Part shown: positions 12,628-24,646 of the stretch, piece by piece
Numbering within the stretch: the first letter of the stretch is position 1
Layout of the letters: every line of letters begins with the position of its first letter
NCBI GenBank assembly: GCA_018524725.1
Contig: JAEUWP010000366.1
Coordinates: forward strand, 248,001-312,000
Direction of reading: 5' to 3'
Source: Podaxis mareebaensis
Taxonomy: Eukaryota; Basidiomycota; Agaricomycetes; Agaricales; Agaricaceae
DNA length: 64,000 nucleotides
Program-made: the position numbers and the translations under genes
Notes under the pieces: model-generated
Databases searched by the model: none
Told to the model about the DNA's origin: nothing
The model's input: the letters and a program-made list of their open reading frames with translations, nothing else

Positions 12628-13950
12628 ATGCTCCGTATTCCTTGTTGGACCACCTGGCTTTATATACCGCTCATCGCTCTTTTTGCATACATTATCAACG
12701 AAACCTCCGGTCTCGGGAACTCGAATACGTTGCAGTCATTCACAAGGAACTTTAACCAGGTATTTTCGGCTATACTTGTCGGGAGAAGAATGGGTACCCA
12801 AGCGGAATGGCGTAAAGCCCTCGGGGAACTCCCTTCAACACCGGATAGAATCCCTTCGTTCTTCTTTGCACATGGTTCGCCTATGCTGGCGTTCCCGGAA
12901 GACGAGTACAATGATCCTATGATGGCGTATCAGGGCCCAAACGGAAGTCTCGCAACTTTCTTGAAGGACTTTGGATCGGCTCTGCTGAAGAAATACGACC
13001 CAAAAGGGATTGTGGTGTTCAGCGCACACTGGGAGACATCGGGGGAACGGTTAGGTGAAATTGCCGGTCATTAGATCTTCTACTTATTTTCCTCGATTGA
13101 CCTGATTGTCACAGTAACGGATTATGGGGACAACCAACCCCTGCTCATGGATTACTACGGTTTTCCCCCACAATTGTATGAACTCAAATTTATATCACGT
13201 GGTGATGCGGAGCTGTCGAAACGGGTCGTCGAGCTGTACAAAGAGGTGGGTCATGTTTCAGGGTGTCGAGAGTTTCAGCTAAGCGAGGATTGTAGCATGG
13301 ATATTTAGCTAGGACGACGTCAAAGCTTGAACCCCGTGGTGAGGACGGACGTGGCTTCCAGGGCCCGGGTCTTGACCACGGAGTATTTGTGCCCTTCCGT
13401 TTGATGTTTGGGGAGGAGTTCACTAAAATCCCAATTGTGCAAGTTTCAATAGATTCAAGCATGAGCCCAGAAAAGAATTGGGCACTGGGAAAGGCGGTCG
13501 CGAAACTCCGGTCGGCACCTTTCATGGAATAACGTTTGAGGTTGACATGCTGACGAACCTATAATTCCACAGGGAAGAAGGAATTCTGGTGTTATCTGGA
13601 GGATTGACAGCTCATAATTTAAGAGACCGAAGATCATTCTCTCCGACAACGGCAAGTGAAAGCCACAAGGCCTTTGACAGGGCAATACATTCCGCCATCA
13701 AAATATCTGATGTGAGCGTTGTCTTTCCTCGTGTTTCGGTGCCCAAGGCAATCGGTTTGCTAATTTGGAGTAGGCGGAGCAACGTAAGAAGGCGCTATTT
13801 AATTTGACTCAGCATGAGGGATTCCGGGCTTCGCATCCGAGGGAAGACCACTTTGTTCCATTATATGTCGCAGCTGGGGCCGGGGAGGGAGGGGAAGTCC
13901 GGGTGATATGTGATTTATATGGGATACCAACATTTGCTTTCGGAGTCTGA
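12628..13950 (+). CDS. LigB/DODA-type extradiol ring-opening dioxygenase
   Basis: Members of this non-haem family open catechol-like rings; plant and bacterial relatives act on 4,5-DOPA. Predicted metal or catalytic histidines are in FFFAHGSPMLAFP (about residue 75), IVVFSAHWETSGE, GPGLDHGVFVPFRLMFG and ASHPREDHFVPLYVAAGA. The C-terminal end is YGIPTFAFGV. Introns are visible after SGERL, after ELYKE, after AVAKL and after IKISD. An N-terminal hydrophobic segment (WLYIPLIALFAYII, residues 10-24) precedes the family domain. A second Met at 12790 (MGTQAEWRKALGEL) would give the usual compact length, so the anchored form may be an alternative start. The physiological substrate in a basidiomycete is unknown. 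Confidence 0.88.
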
Positions 13951-14558
13951 GACAGTTTTGAGATGACGGAGTCGAGTGTGTGTGGTCGAAGAGCTAATAA
14001 TATAACGAAGGGATGATACTGTCAGTGACACGAGAAAAAAGGGTCCGAAAACGCCGTGGTGAGTGTCTGAAGGGAACCGAGAAGCAATCTGTCTGCCAAG
14101 TCAAGCTGGCCCTTGCCGCTCTTGTTGCTGTGATGAATTGATGGAAGATTCACACGTTACGTATCACTGTGTGACGATACTCCCATTAGAGGAGGAGTTG
14201 GAATGGCAGATAGGCTCTCACCACCTTCCTGCTTCTCCCTCTCATCTTCCTCTCGTCCTCCGTCCATCTCTGCAGACCCAGGGTTTGCGCACTGCGTCGT
14301 GGCCACTTCCGGCGGTCAAATCTTTTCCGTGCGTTCTTTCCGAAAGCTTGTTGGTCTCTTACTAATCCTTTCCCGAAGTTCTCGCTTGATCCCCGACCCC
14401 ATTCATTCCAGGGCCTTCTGAACAGCTCATCTCATTCCTATTAGTTTTCTTTACCTTTTAAACTCGAAAAAATACATAGACAGTACGTTTACTGTTGCTT
14501 GCTTGACCCTTACAAATCCTAACCACAAAATACTAGCCAGAAGACGCCACTCATTTCC
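13951..14558. other. Intergenic region / PKA promoter and 5' leader
   Basis: This region holds no recognisable gene. The right half is pyrimidine-rich with CT runs, as often seen just upstream of transcription starts in fungi, and leads into the kinase start codon at 14559. Confidence 0.5.
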
Positions 14559-16045
14559 ATGGACCCTTATAATCATTCTTTCCCGCGTTCAACATCTCTT
14601 CCAGCAGACTCCCACCTGACCGTTCCATATCATCGTGGTTACCCACTGAAACAGGACTATCCAATGTCCCACAAAGCAACCCCCATTACTCCTCCACTTT
14701 CACCCGGCCACAGCGAAAGTAGCGATGATGACGACTATCTTCTTGACGATGACATGAATGGGGACGATGAGGATTGTTCGGATTCTCATGAAGGAGCTCA
14801 ACTTACACAGCCTTTGACTCCAGCACAATCCGATTTCAGTGGCATGCATGTTGACACCCTCCCTTCCGAAGAACGCCCCCAGCCACCCCTTCGTCTACTG
14901 GAAAATGAGCGCGTTCACCTACTGCCTACTGGTCCTGGTGGCATCCGATTGGTAGACTTTGAGGTGCGCGGTACTCTGGGTATGTCCAAAGTCTTTACGG
15001 CCGATGGTTTTTGCTCATAAGTATTTGAATGTAGGTACGGGGACATTCGGCCATGTGTTACTGGTTAGGCACAAGTCACCTCAATCTGATTCGACCCAAT
15101 TCTTTGCTATGAAGGTCTTGCGCAAGACGAAAATCACAGTGCTTCACCAAGTCGAACATGTGAAAGCTGAACGTTACATCCTTGCCCGCGTTCATCATCC
15201 TTTCATCGTCGACCTCTTTGCAACCTTCCAAGATGGACTCAACATTTATATGTTGATGTCCTACGTCCCTGGCGGCGAGCTCTTCACCCACCTTAGACGC
15301 GCACAGCGATTTACTCCCGATGTCACTCGTTTCTATCTCTCAACGATTGTATTGGCTCTTAGATATCTCCATTCCTACAACATCGTCTACCGTGACCTCA
15401 AACCAGAGAACTTGCTCCTCGACTCTCGGGGCTATCTTCGCCTCACCGATTTTGGTTTTGCCAAGATTGTAGATGACCGTACCTGGACCCTCTGTGGTAC
15501 TCCAGAGTATCTCGCACCCGAAGTAATTCAGTCTGACGGCCATGGCAAAGCCGCTGACTGGTGGGCTTGTGGCGTTCTTTGCTACGAGATGCTCGTTGGT
15601 TACCCTCCCTTCTTCGACGAAACTCCGTACGGCATATACGAGAAGATCCTTGTTGGCGATGTCTACTGGCCTCGGACATTAGATCGCCTTTCCAAGGACC
15701 TCATCAGAGGATTCCTGAACCCTGATAGGAGTAAGCGTCTCGGAAATGTAAATAACGGCGTTCAGGATGTCTTGCAACACGCCTGGTTCCGAGGTGTTGA
15801 TTGGGAAGCCTTGGAACGTCGTGAGATCAACGTAAGTTCTCTTACTCCGTGGAGGGTTTTTTGTTCGTCTAACGGTCTTCGCAGGCTCCTATTATCCCTC
15901 GCGTCTCTTCCGCCGAGGATGCTTGCAACTTCCTCAACTTACCTATTCCCCCTGCCGAAGACATCCCAGGCTTCTTCCAAGACGACGCCACCATCGCTGA
16001 GCAAATCTGCAACGATATGCTCTCATATCACTTCCCTGATTTCTA
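14559..16045 (+). CDS. cAMP-dependent protein kinase (PKA-type) catalytic subunit
   Basis: This AGC-family Ser/Thr kinase carries a 130-residue N-terminal extension with an acidic run (SDDDDYLLDDDMNGDDEDCSD). The kinase domain shows the glycine loop GTLGTGTFGHVLL (rebuilt across an intron at about 14978-15034), the ATP lysine in FFAMKVLRK, the catalytic loop YRDLKPENLLL, the DFG motif in LTDFGFAKI, the activation-loop threonine in TWTLCGTPEYLAPEV, and DWWACGVLCYEMLVGYPPFF. A second intron at about 15832-15883 separates the kinase core from the tail. The spliced tail ends FPDF, matching the FxxF end that docks on the PKA small lobe. A different frame read through that intron gives an unrelated tail. 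The FxxF end and loop sequences favour PKA over other AGC kinases. Confidence 0.93.
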
Positions 16046-16624
16046 ATCGTCTATGTCGCCCATCACTCCTTCAGGCCTCGAATGACTAATCTATTCACTG
16101 GCTTCTTACTTTGTTTCTGTCCTTGCGTTTGCTGATACCCGACGCTCCCTCATTGTTCAACGTTCAACACTCGCTATATTTTTATTCTCGCTCCTTAGCT
16201 TTACAGGTACCCTCGCTTTATAGTCATTAACCTGACTTATGGTTAATATCAAAAACTGTATCCTTTTCTTTCCCATCCACAGATTGTTGGTATCATTCCC
16301 TGTCTTTTGTATCCCCTGCTGTTTCCTTCCTGTTTCTGCTTTTCGGTGTATAATCAACTTGTCTCCCCGCCTTGTAGGTTCTGTTGCCTCGGCTTTTTTC
16401 TGGTGTAGCTCATACCACTCTGCCTTGTATTGTTACTATTGTTCGACCAATAAATGCATATACATTCATAAGAACCTGTTATCTTGTGATTTGGAATGCC
16501 CTGCCTTTATCGAGTCCAAACCCTGCAGATAAATCTGGATCACTCGATCTGCAGATGGAGGTCAACACCGGCAACTGAGCCTTGTTACTTACCTCCCGCC
16601 TTGTCAATCCCAACCCAACGACGA
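16046..16624. other. Intergenic region
   Basis: This T- and C-rich stretch holds the PKA 3' UTR and the promoter of the WD40 gene. Short ORFs here show no domain. Confidence 0.5.
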
Positions 16625-18282
16625 ATGGCTACGTCTGACGTATCAAACTTCCTGGTCTCCGAAGCCCATCTCCTTCTCGACGAAGTGTGTTTTCTATCTG
16701 TTCGAGGAGAATATGAATAGATTCCGACAACCACCCTGCTCTGAAGGCAAGGAAAAAGAAGGCAGAACGGACAAAGGACATTGGGGAACCAATACACCTA
16801 CAAGCCAAGGCCCTTGGACTGGTTGTCAAAAATGGGGCGGCCTGGATCGCAGAAAGTACTGCTGTGGCGAGAAAACTGGATCTTGAGGTTTGTGCCCGGG
16901 CGTTTCCATGTTAATAGATGAACGTCTTACTTCAGGAGATATCTCCATCCTCTCTACCTGTTCCACTCTAGACTGGCAGGTCGCTGCAAACCTACAAAGG
17001 ACACACGGCTCCGGTGACAACGCTAGCATTCTGTGACAAGCTATTGGGGTCGGGCAATCAGGAGATCTTAATCACTGGTTCTTGGGACAAGGTCTGTCAA
17101 AGCTGTCGTTCCAAGTACGCCATCTTCTGATTGGTCTCTATCGTCTAGACAATCAAATTATGGGACACCGAGGTGAGCGATCTTGTCATTTTGTTGATCG
17201 CGCTCGAGTCTGACGTCCAGGGATCAGAGCAAAAACTTGATCTCATCTACTGATGCGCACGAAGACTTTGTGAAGGTGCTATATGTCTTTTCTTCTCTGG
17301 GATTGTTGGTCTCGGGAAGCTCGGACAAGACAGTCCGTTTCTGGTGAGCGGTTTCTGCTCGCCGTTTAATCAATCTTATTGGTGTCCTGTCAAGGGGTGT
17401 CTCCGAGCTATCGGCAGGCAAGCCGTTGACAAGTTTGGGGTCTATAACGTCACACACACGGCCTGTTGAATGTCTTCAAGGGAGATCCGCCTCGGATGGC
17501 TCGGTTGTTCTGTATACGGGTGATACGATGGGCATCATCAAGGTTTGGGAGTTGCTCAAGGAATTGGGTCCTAATCCCCGATGGAGAGCAACCTTGAAAC
17601 AAGAGTTGGACTATCACCGTACAAGAATCAACGATATGATCTATGGCAATGGGCAATTATGGACTGGTGTGTCCGATCTTCCTTCGTTGCCGGAGGATTG
17701 CTCATCCTCCACTATTAGCTTCGGCGGATGAGACAGTGCAAGTCAGTCTTGACCCAGACGTCCAGACAGAAACCAAAGCCAAGCCGCCGCCGCCCATAAC
17801 ACATCCTAAACAAGTGCGGTGCATTTTGCCAATCGGTCTTACTGACGTGGGCGAGCCGTACTTGATTACGGGGTCAGCGGATATCATCAGGGTTTATGAC
17901 TTGTCGACCTTCGATGAACCGGAGTTCATTCGCGAGGTGGACGCACATTGGCATGATGTTCTTGCGTTACGGCTTTGGACACGGAAGTCGGTCGGTGAAG
18001 ATGGCCTGACGAGGATCGAGCCTTGGGTTGTTAGTACAAGTTTGGATGGAACTATTCGAAAATGGAGATTGATTGGTATGCACCTTCCCCCCGACACTAT
18101 CCTCATCCCTCATAGTCATGCAATATTCAATTTCCACCTTTCTAGAACTCGTTACCCCTCCCCCACCTGTGAAATTGGAACCGGAGGCCAAAAAAGCACC
18201 GAGCCTACCGCCACAACCCGAAGGCTTCGAGATGACAGAAGATGAAGAACGGGAATTAGCTGAGCTCATGGGCGACGACTGA
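16625..18282 (+). CDS. WD40-repeat protein with acidic C-terminal tail
   Basis: The start at 16625 gives MATSDVSNFLVSEAHLLL. A helical stretch follows (QAKALGLVVKNGAAWIAES), then WD repeats: YKGHTAPVTTLAFC, ILITGSWDKTIKLWDTE, LGLLVSGSSDKTVRFW, YTGDTMGIIKVWELL and VVSTSLDGTIRKW. The C-terminus ends in a helix EMTEDEERELAELMGDD that resembles a short binding tail. At least eight short introns are implied, several splitting WD repeats. The first junction is uncertain: of three overlapping GT dinucleotides at about 16684-16690, only the last keeps the downstream frame open. The fold is clear, the specific function is not. The gene is convergent with the DUF3445 gene, and the stops are only 76 bp apart. 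Confidence 0.85.
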
Positions 18283-18358
18283 ATGGCGGCTGAAGTACAG
18301 CCTTTTCTTCCTGCCGATATAGCTGTTCTTGCTAGGGATACTACATACAAACACAGAC

Positions 18359-19673
18359 CTAATACTTATGGTGTGACTGCCAACCGGGATAAAATGGATT
18401 TTCATCCAACGTCCGCACCTTCCAATCTCGTGGCACCCAACCCTTCTCTTCTTGCTCTCTTGCCCACTCATCTAAAGCAGGCAATACCTTGTGTTCTGTG
18501 TGGAAGGAGGCTTTGTACTCCATGAAGGGCCTTTCGCTCTCGCGTAGGACAGTTGCAACGAGGTGAGGAATAAATGCTTCTTTGCGGAAATCCGTTATCG
18601 GTGTAAATAGAGCTTTGAAGTTGAAGACAATTGCTTGGGATTTCGGGAGTCTTCTTAGCGTTTGCCAGTCGACGCGCAGATAAACGTTGTTGATATCCAG
18701 GTTCGGATCTTGGTGACTTCTGCCAGCCCAATGTGGGTCGTCGGTCTGCAGATAAAGCGGCTGGCCAATCTCAAAGCCCCATGATCCCCTTTGTATTGGC
18801 TTATCGCAGGTTATTTTGGAGAAAAACCTAGCGGGCGGTTTTAACAGATCCCGGAGCTCACTAAGAGCTTGATCCACATACCTGTCCATGGAGTGCTGCA
18901 TCTTCTCCTTATAGAACGGTACTGGGCCGTGGACTTCGTGCAACGGCCTGCCTATTTTCATGCTCATGTTCCAACCGACAGCTGAAGCGGATACTCCTGC
19001 ACGGAAATGATACAATCCAGTCACCTCGTCCTCCTGGACGATCAAGAAATCCTCTGGTACATTTTCCAGTAGAAAGATAAGCGGCTGGACATTTCTTGTA
19101 TCCACCCTTGTCTTTAGGATATCGTTGTGGAATATTTTCGAGGAAGGGTCGTAGCGGAATTGGTTGGGATAGCGGACACAGAGAAACTGGATCACCATCT
19201 CCATGAGCTCGATACAAGCGCTCTCGCTCCCCGGCATCGCATCTACGATATTCGTACCGTGCTGGGCATAGAGGGATTTTCGTTGCGATATGCGGCTGCG
19301 GTATGTGGATTCTAGTTCCAGCCACCAGTCTGGTTCCAGGTTCTGTAGCGCTGGTAACATTATCCGTTCGATAGAGTGAGTTATCAATATCCCTCACATA
19401 TATTTCTGACTACGTACACATGGTTTGATGATATTTCCAACGGAAAGGACGGTACGGCCGTGGTAGAGCATTGTCTATGTTGAAATCTGGTAGTGGTTTT
19501 GGTGGCGGCACTCCTGTTAACTTAAAATAATCCGTTTCCCCTTCGGCTTTCGACGTCTCCCCGACACACGGCGGCCGGCAACGAAGAACATATTTTCTCC
19601 AGATTCGCCATACGATGGCACCCGCAATAACCACGGTAACGACGCAGGGATATTCCAGGAGGGTGATTATCAT
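18359..19673 (-). CDS. Haem-dependent oxidative N-demethylase-like membrane protein (HDOD/DUF3445)
   Basis: The family binds haem and includes enzymes that oxidatively remove N-methyl groups. The start at 19673 gives a membrane anchor (VVTVVIAGAIVWRIW, residues 12-26). The domain begins PRPYRPFRWKYHQTM; removing an intron of about 70 nt (donor GTACGT near 19421, acceptor ACCAG) joins HQTM to SLQNLEPDWWLELESTY, as in relatives. The remainder is one exon with family hallmarks: VQPLIFLLENVPEDFLIV, VSASAVGWNMSMKIGRPLHE, FFSKITCDKPIQRGSWGFE, YLRVDWQTLRRLPKS, and a C-terminal LRESERPFMEYKASF. The substrate in fungi is not established. It probably sits on an intracellular membrane with the enzyme domain facing the cytosol. 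Confidence 0.87.
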
Positions 19674-20115
19674 TGTCCGCCTATACTGGAACAGGCGCTT
19701 TGAGCTGTGAGAACGATACTCGGTGATACCTGCCCTCGAGTGTGTTGAGGCAAGCTATATATACTGACATGGGAGATCAATTGGCAAACTATCCCACCCG
19801 ATGAGAGCCTGAGGGATATGAATGGTAAAGGGTCACCCACGAGGCTGCCTCGGTGTAATTCTCCGGAACTTGATTAGAGTTCCATGAGCCGCCAACGGTT
19901 GGAGTGCGTGCCGTCGATAGACAGGAGCCAGTGGAGGTAAAGGGAATGATGTTCGAAGATGTATTGTATGGTTGATGGTATACATTGACTCCATGTTCAT
20001 ACCCAGGTCCTGGTTAATGGTTATGATAAAAATGTCTAAGCGTGTAAGTTCCAACGGCGAGTACTACAAAGTATAGATACAATATCCGGACAGTGAAGGT
20101 TATTGAAGGATTAGG
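19674..20115. other. Intergenic region
   Basis: This is the promoter of the DUF3445 gene and the 3' flank of the nitronate monooxygenase gene. No coding signal is supported. Confidence 0.5.
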
Positions 20116-21817
20116 TCATAGCTTTGCTTTGGGTGGAGTGATTTCGTATGCCTTGGCAGTATCGATACTCCTTTTGGCGGTGGTGACAAGCTCGTCCACA
20201 CTGGGGGAGGGCTAGGGTAAGTAGTCCAGGTCGGTGAAGGTGTTCAGGTAACTTACATTTCCTTTGCAGGTTTTATGTCCTAAATGAAAGTTGGCATTCA
20301 GAATCGAGACGTGAGTTAGACTGCAGCACGGCTACACACCTTAATGGAACCAGCAACACGCCCCATGAGCCCTAACATTATGAGTAAGTATCAGGTCGAG
20401 ACCTCATAGCCCTTTGCTCGCCCTTACATCGTAATCCTGGGATGTGTTTCTCTGGGTGGTTTTGAAGCTCGACTTCGTGAGGGACAAGTCCTTTCGCCAG
20501 AAGTTTCTCCATCTCCTCCTTCCTATTCTGCTCCCTGCAGGACAGAGTAAGAAATCAATTCAAAGGCACTGAGCAAGGAGCATATACCAATCAAGAACGT
20601 ATGGTGTCTTGCGAACGCTCATGGGCCGCCCAGAATAGACAAGGGTGCGGATAACATCATCGTATCCAGCGCTCAGAACCAGTTCCTTGTGTTTTTGGGG
20701 AGCGCCCGCCTCAACACTAGCAACAAACCGTGTTCCAACCCAGACACCTGAGGCACCGTATCTTCATAAATGATGATTGAGAATGAAGGTTAATTAAGAA
20801 CGAAGAAACATCCGCAAAATTAACGCACGATAGGGCTGCAGCGAGGCCTCGACCATCGGCAATACCACCGGCTGCAACGACGATAATATCTTCGCCGGTA
20901 AGGGGGCTTTTGCGGCCCTTACAGATGTCGACGACGGCAGGGATCAAGATGGAAAAGGGGGTATCACCAGTGTGGCCTCCGCCCTCGCCACCTTGAGCGC
21001 AGATGATATCGACACCTGATGGACAAGGACTTAGCTGGGTGCACTCAAGGGAAATCACGAGACTGGGGCTCACCAACTGCGAGGGCTTTCTCTACGTGCT
21101 GGAAGAGTTGCAGGTCAAATTTGTACGGGACCGAGGACTTCCAATTCCTGAGTTACCTTGGGATGGCCAACCATACTAGAAACCCGACGTCAACAGCTTT
21201 CCAAAAGTACGTTGGTCATAGCACTCACTTCATGACAGGGATACCAGCTGCGTGAAGCTTGTCGACTGCCCACTTGGGGGGAACGCCAACAGCACAGACG
21301 AATAAGGCAGCCTTGTTCTTGATGATAACATCAATAAGCTCGGGGAGCTGGCCATTGGTGTAGTCCTTCTGATAGAATGGTTTACACCGTTAGTGTATGA
21401 CGGGGATACAAAGAAGAGAACGCCTCACATTGGTCTTGCGAGCGTTGCCACCAACTTGGGGAATCAAGAGATCAACACCGAAAGGGGCGTTCTTGTCCTC
21501 GAGATGTGCCTTAATTTCGTCGATGGATCCCTGGAGAAATTTGGGGCTTTGACGGAGACCGCCAATGACACCAATACCACCTGCCCATTACCAACCGTCA
21601 GGACACTGTGTATATGAATCCGTAACACATACCTGCGTTGGTGACAGCCGCTGCCAACTTGGGTCCCGCAGCAACATTCATACTAAAGCCGTCACTCATT
21701 ATACTGCAATAATTCGGAACAACTTGAATTCCATACTTACCCTGCAAGCATGACGGGATGGTTGACCTTGAAAAGGCGGGTGAGGGGAGTAGAAAAGACT
21801 GGCTCTGAGGAAGGCAT
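20116..21817 (-). CDS. Nitronate monooxygenase (2-nitropropane dioxygenase family)
   Basis: These FMN enzymes oxidise alkyl nitronates and detoxify propionate-3-nitronate. The start at 21817 gives MPSSEPVFSTPLTRLFKVNH, then the TIM-barrel opening HPVMLAG and NVAAGPKLAAAVTNAGGIGV. Further conserved parts are APFGVDLLIPQVGG, VCAVGVPPKWAVDKLHAAGI, VDIICAQGGEGGGHTGD (phosphate-binding glycine loop and the catalytic-region His), IIVVAAGGIADGRGLAAAL and GASGVWVGTRFVAS. The protein ends ITPPKAKL. Six or more introns of about 50-70 nt split the barrel. The length of about 370 residues fits the fungal class. It is divergent from the haem lyase gene with a 297-bp gap. Confidence 0.92.
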
Positions 21818-22114
21818 GGCGACAGAGGGTGGAAAGTGGATGTAATTGCGAATTTACAACTCTGAGGAAAGAGGACTTTATATTCCCCAGCCATCGAAGT
21901 CCTCCAGACTTGGTGTGGGGGAGAAAGCATCCCGGTAACACAGATTGCCGGGCCGAAGTGGGGGGGTTTCCAACAACGGCAGGTGCTTGAGCCAATCAAG
22001 AGACGCGCGTAACACACGGGTGCAGTCTGTTCGGCTGTCCCAACTAAGAGTTATTTTCCGGCGCTAATTTTGTATTTTCACAATTAATTCTGATCTCGGG
22101 GTTTGCAAAATCCA

Positions 22115-22861
22115 ATGTCATCCTCCGAGTCCAAGTGCCCGGTCGACCATTCGGCCTCTGCACCCACCTGTCCCGTCGACCACACCGCACTAAAATCGCA
22201 GCAAGGCACCTCGAAAGACACCTGTCCAGTTGACCATACCTCAAGATCAACCTGGAGTCGCTTCTTCTCCAAAACACCGAATCCAGCAGTTTCCGAATCC
22301 TCCCTCTCAGTCGAACGCGAAGTTTCGTCTATTCCGAAGCCAAATGACGGTCACTGGGTCTATCCCTCCGAGGCTCAGTTTTATGCCGCAATGGCGCGAA
22401 AGGACCACAACCCCCAAGCCGCGGACATGAAAACCATCGTTCCGATTCACAATGCTGTGAACGAGCGAGCATGGGCGGAGATTATGAAATGGGAATCAGG
22501 TCGTGGGGGAGAAGCTTGTGGAGGCGTGCAGCTCGTGAATTTTAAAGGACGACCGAACGATAAGAGTCCGAAAGCACGGTTGAATATGCTACTCGGGTAT
22601 GTATAATACCCTCCCCTCGGCATCAATAATCTGAACGTACGTCGCAGTTATGCTGCACCTTTTGACCGGCACGACTGGATTGTTGATCGTTGCGGTACTC
22701 GTGTGAGATACGTGATTGATTTCTACACTGGTCACAATCCACGATCCCCAGGAAATCTGTCTTTCTATTTGGACGTTCGACCGGCTCTGGATAATTGGGA
22801 GGGTGTCAAAATGAGAGCCGAGCATTTTCTTTCGACATGGTATAAGAGGCTGACAGTATGA
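22115..22861 (+). CDS. CYC3: Holocytochrome c synthase (cytochrome c haem lyase)
   Basis: This enzyme of the mitochondrial intermembrane space attaches haem covalently to apocytochrome c. The ATG at 22115 gives MSSSESKCPVDH. The N-terminus carries three CPVDH haem-regulatory motifs at about residues 8, 19 and 37. The conserved core follows: DGHWVYPSEAQFYAAMARK, PIHNAVNERAWAEIMKWE, then, after one intron at 22597-22647, YAAPFDRHDWIVDRCG and VRYVIDFYTG. These contain the histidines and aromatic residues known to grip haem and the substrate. The length of about 230 residues is normal. It is convergent with SSF1, 137 bp between stops. Fungi often have one enzyme for both c and c1; this gene alone cannot tell which. 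Confidence 0.95.
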
Positions 22862-22998
22862 CATGGGATATACACACCATAAGAGCCCCTAGCTATGGAG
22901 ATGGTTCCCCACATTGATAATTAATGTCGGTAGACTGCAGTATTATACACTTGTCGTTAGAGAGCAACCTAATGAAAAACCTAGAGGCCGACTCCGTT

Positions 22999-24459
22999 TC
23001 ACCGTTTCCCTTGTGTCCGAGCCTTCTTGACCGGCGGTCTCTCTTCGTCCTCTGAACTGTCCGCCGAACTCTCCTGTTCGCTGTCTTCCCCTTCGCTGAT
23101 TTCTTCGTCCTCGTCCCAAGCTCCTTCATCGATATCTTCCCGTTCTGAAATGTTCTCCTCTTGACCCTCCTCATCTTCACTATCCTCGACGTCCTTTCCG
23201 CCCTTCCCCTTGACTGCCAAGGCCTTCTTTCTTTGAACGTTACGTTCCTGCTCTTCTCTTCTCTCTTTGCGCAGCTTTTCCTTGGCAGCATGTGCAGCCG
23301 CCAACTCAGCAACCTCCTTCTTGGATTTTTTGACTAAAGGAGCCGTTGGGTTCAATAATGGCTTGTGTTAGAGAGAAGAACATACCGAATTCATGATAGA
23401 TGACTGCGCCCTCCTTTCCTGGGACGCCCTCTGTGATTTTGATGAGCCGCAATTCAAGTCGTGGTCCAACTTCGTCCAGTCTAACAGCTCTTCTCTGGCC
23501 CTTTTTATTATTCCGACCAACATAATCCTCCGCGAGGTCAACGGCGGCGTTCTCATCCCCCGCCACACTTTCTGCTGAAGAAGCACTCTCGTAGCCGTCG
23601 GGACCGGGTTCGCCCCGTTTTCTCAGTACAAAGTCCGCTACATCCTTCTCGTTCCCGAGGTTGAGCAAGCTCGAGGAAGATTTTGCAGAAGTACCACCCT
23701 CCAGAACCTTGCGGACTCGTTTGGACACACCATAGGGTTTAACTGTAATAATGTAGTGACGAAAGTCAATTGTGCCGCGGTCTTGGTTATACGAAACGAG
23801 GACAACCCGGCGTGCTTGGGATAGTGAGAGTGTTTGGGGAGAGAGCGGCGGGAAGAGGCTTTGGAATGATTTCATAAGTAGAGACAAATGAGGGGGTGTT
23901 GTTGGAGAGGGAGGCGGGAAGGATGCGAGCACTAGCTAAACGAGCCAAATTCGTCAGAAAGTTAATCGCAGAGAACAGAAGCTGGGCACACCAAGGGAGG
24001 AGTGAGATATTCAATCCCGACACTGCGAGCGCTTTTTGTGGACTTGAGAACATCTTTCATTAAACTGTAGCGTTCCACTCGAAAGCTGAGTGTCGGTCCG
24101 TTGGATAACCGGACAATCCTCAACGAAGGAGCAATCGGTGTCAAAGTAAATGCCAAAAGATGTGTGACCTGAAGTGCAGGTGCCATTGTAAGGTAATCTT
24201 TTAGTTTGTTCCTGTGTCGTTCCTGTTTTTGAAGTATGAAACACGGTCCCCATGCCCATTATATGCCACTAATTTCGCGCACCTTCAAACGACTAGCAGT
24301 ATTAGGCTCCATGACCTTCCGCACATCCCGTACCAGCTGTGTGATCGACGAGCCGACCTGACCGTGCTTTATTATAAAAGACTTTGGAACGCCATCAGGA
24401 TGAGTATCCCGTGCATTGGCACCTTTGAGATGGGTCCTGTTTTTTCTTCGTTTAGCCAT
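22999..24459 (-). CDS. SSF1: Brix-domain ribosome biogenesis factor SSF1 / Peter Pan
   Basis: SSF1 acts in the nucleolus on early 60S pre-ribosomal particles. The start at 24459 gives MAKRRKNRTHLKGANARD, the typical SSF opening, and SFIIKHGQVGSSITQLVRD begins the Brix fold. Other Brix elements are LRIVRLSNGPTLSFRVERYS and, in the last third, TIDFRHYIITVKPYGVSKRV and GPRLELRLIKITEG. An intron of 52 nt (donor GTATGT after YHEF, acceptor TTTAG near 23337) joins YHEF to VKKSKKEVAEL; reading through it gives a false frame. The C-terminal tail is basic then strongly acidic (EDSEDEEGQEEN) and ends KKARTQGKR, a nucleolar-type tail. Confidence 0.94.
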
Positions 24460-24646
24460 GTACAAAAGGTTGCTGGAAGCTCCTGCAGAGGAATTGCAGA
24501 GATACAAAAACTTGTGTCCAAAAGGGTATCATCTGTTTGTTTGTTTAGGATGGGATTGACAAATATGATCTATAACTAAATCTCGATCAAGTACCACCTG
24601 CGTTATCTGTTCCGACATCCAGTTGCTAGGCCTTCCTATCCCATTC

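Noticed and set aside
15443..15679. Minus-strand open frame inside the PKA gene
   Set aside because: It lies opposite a fully supported kinase domain and shows no motif.
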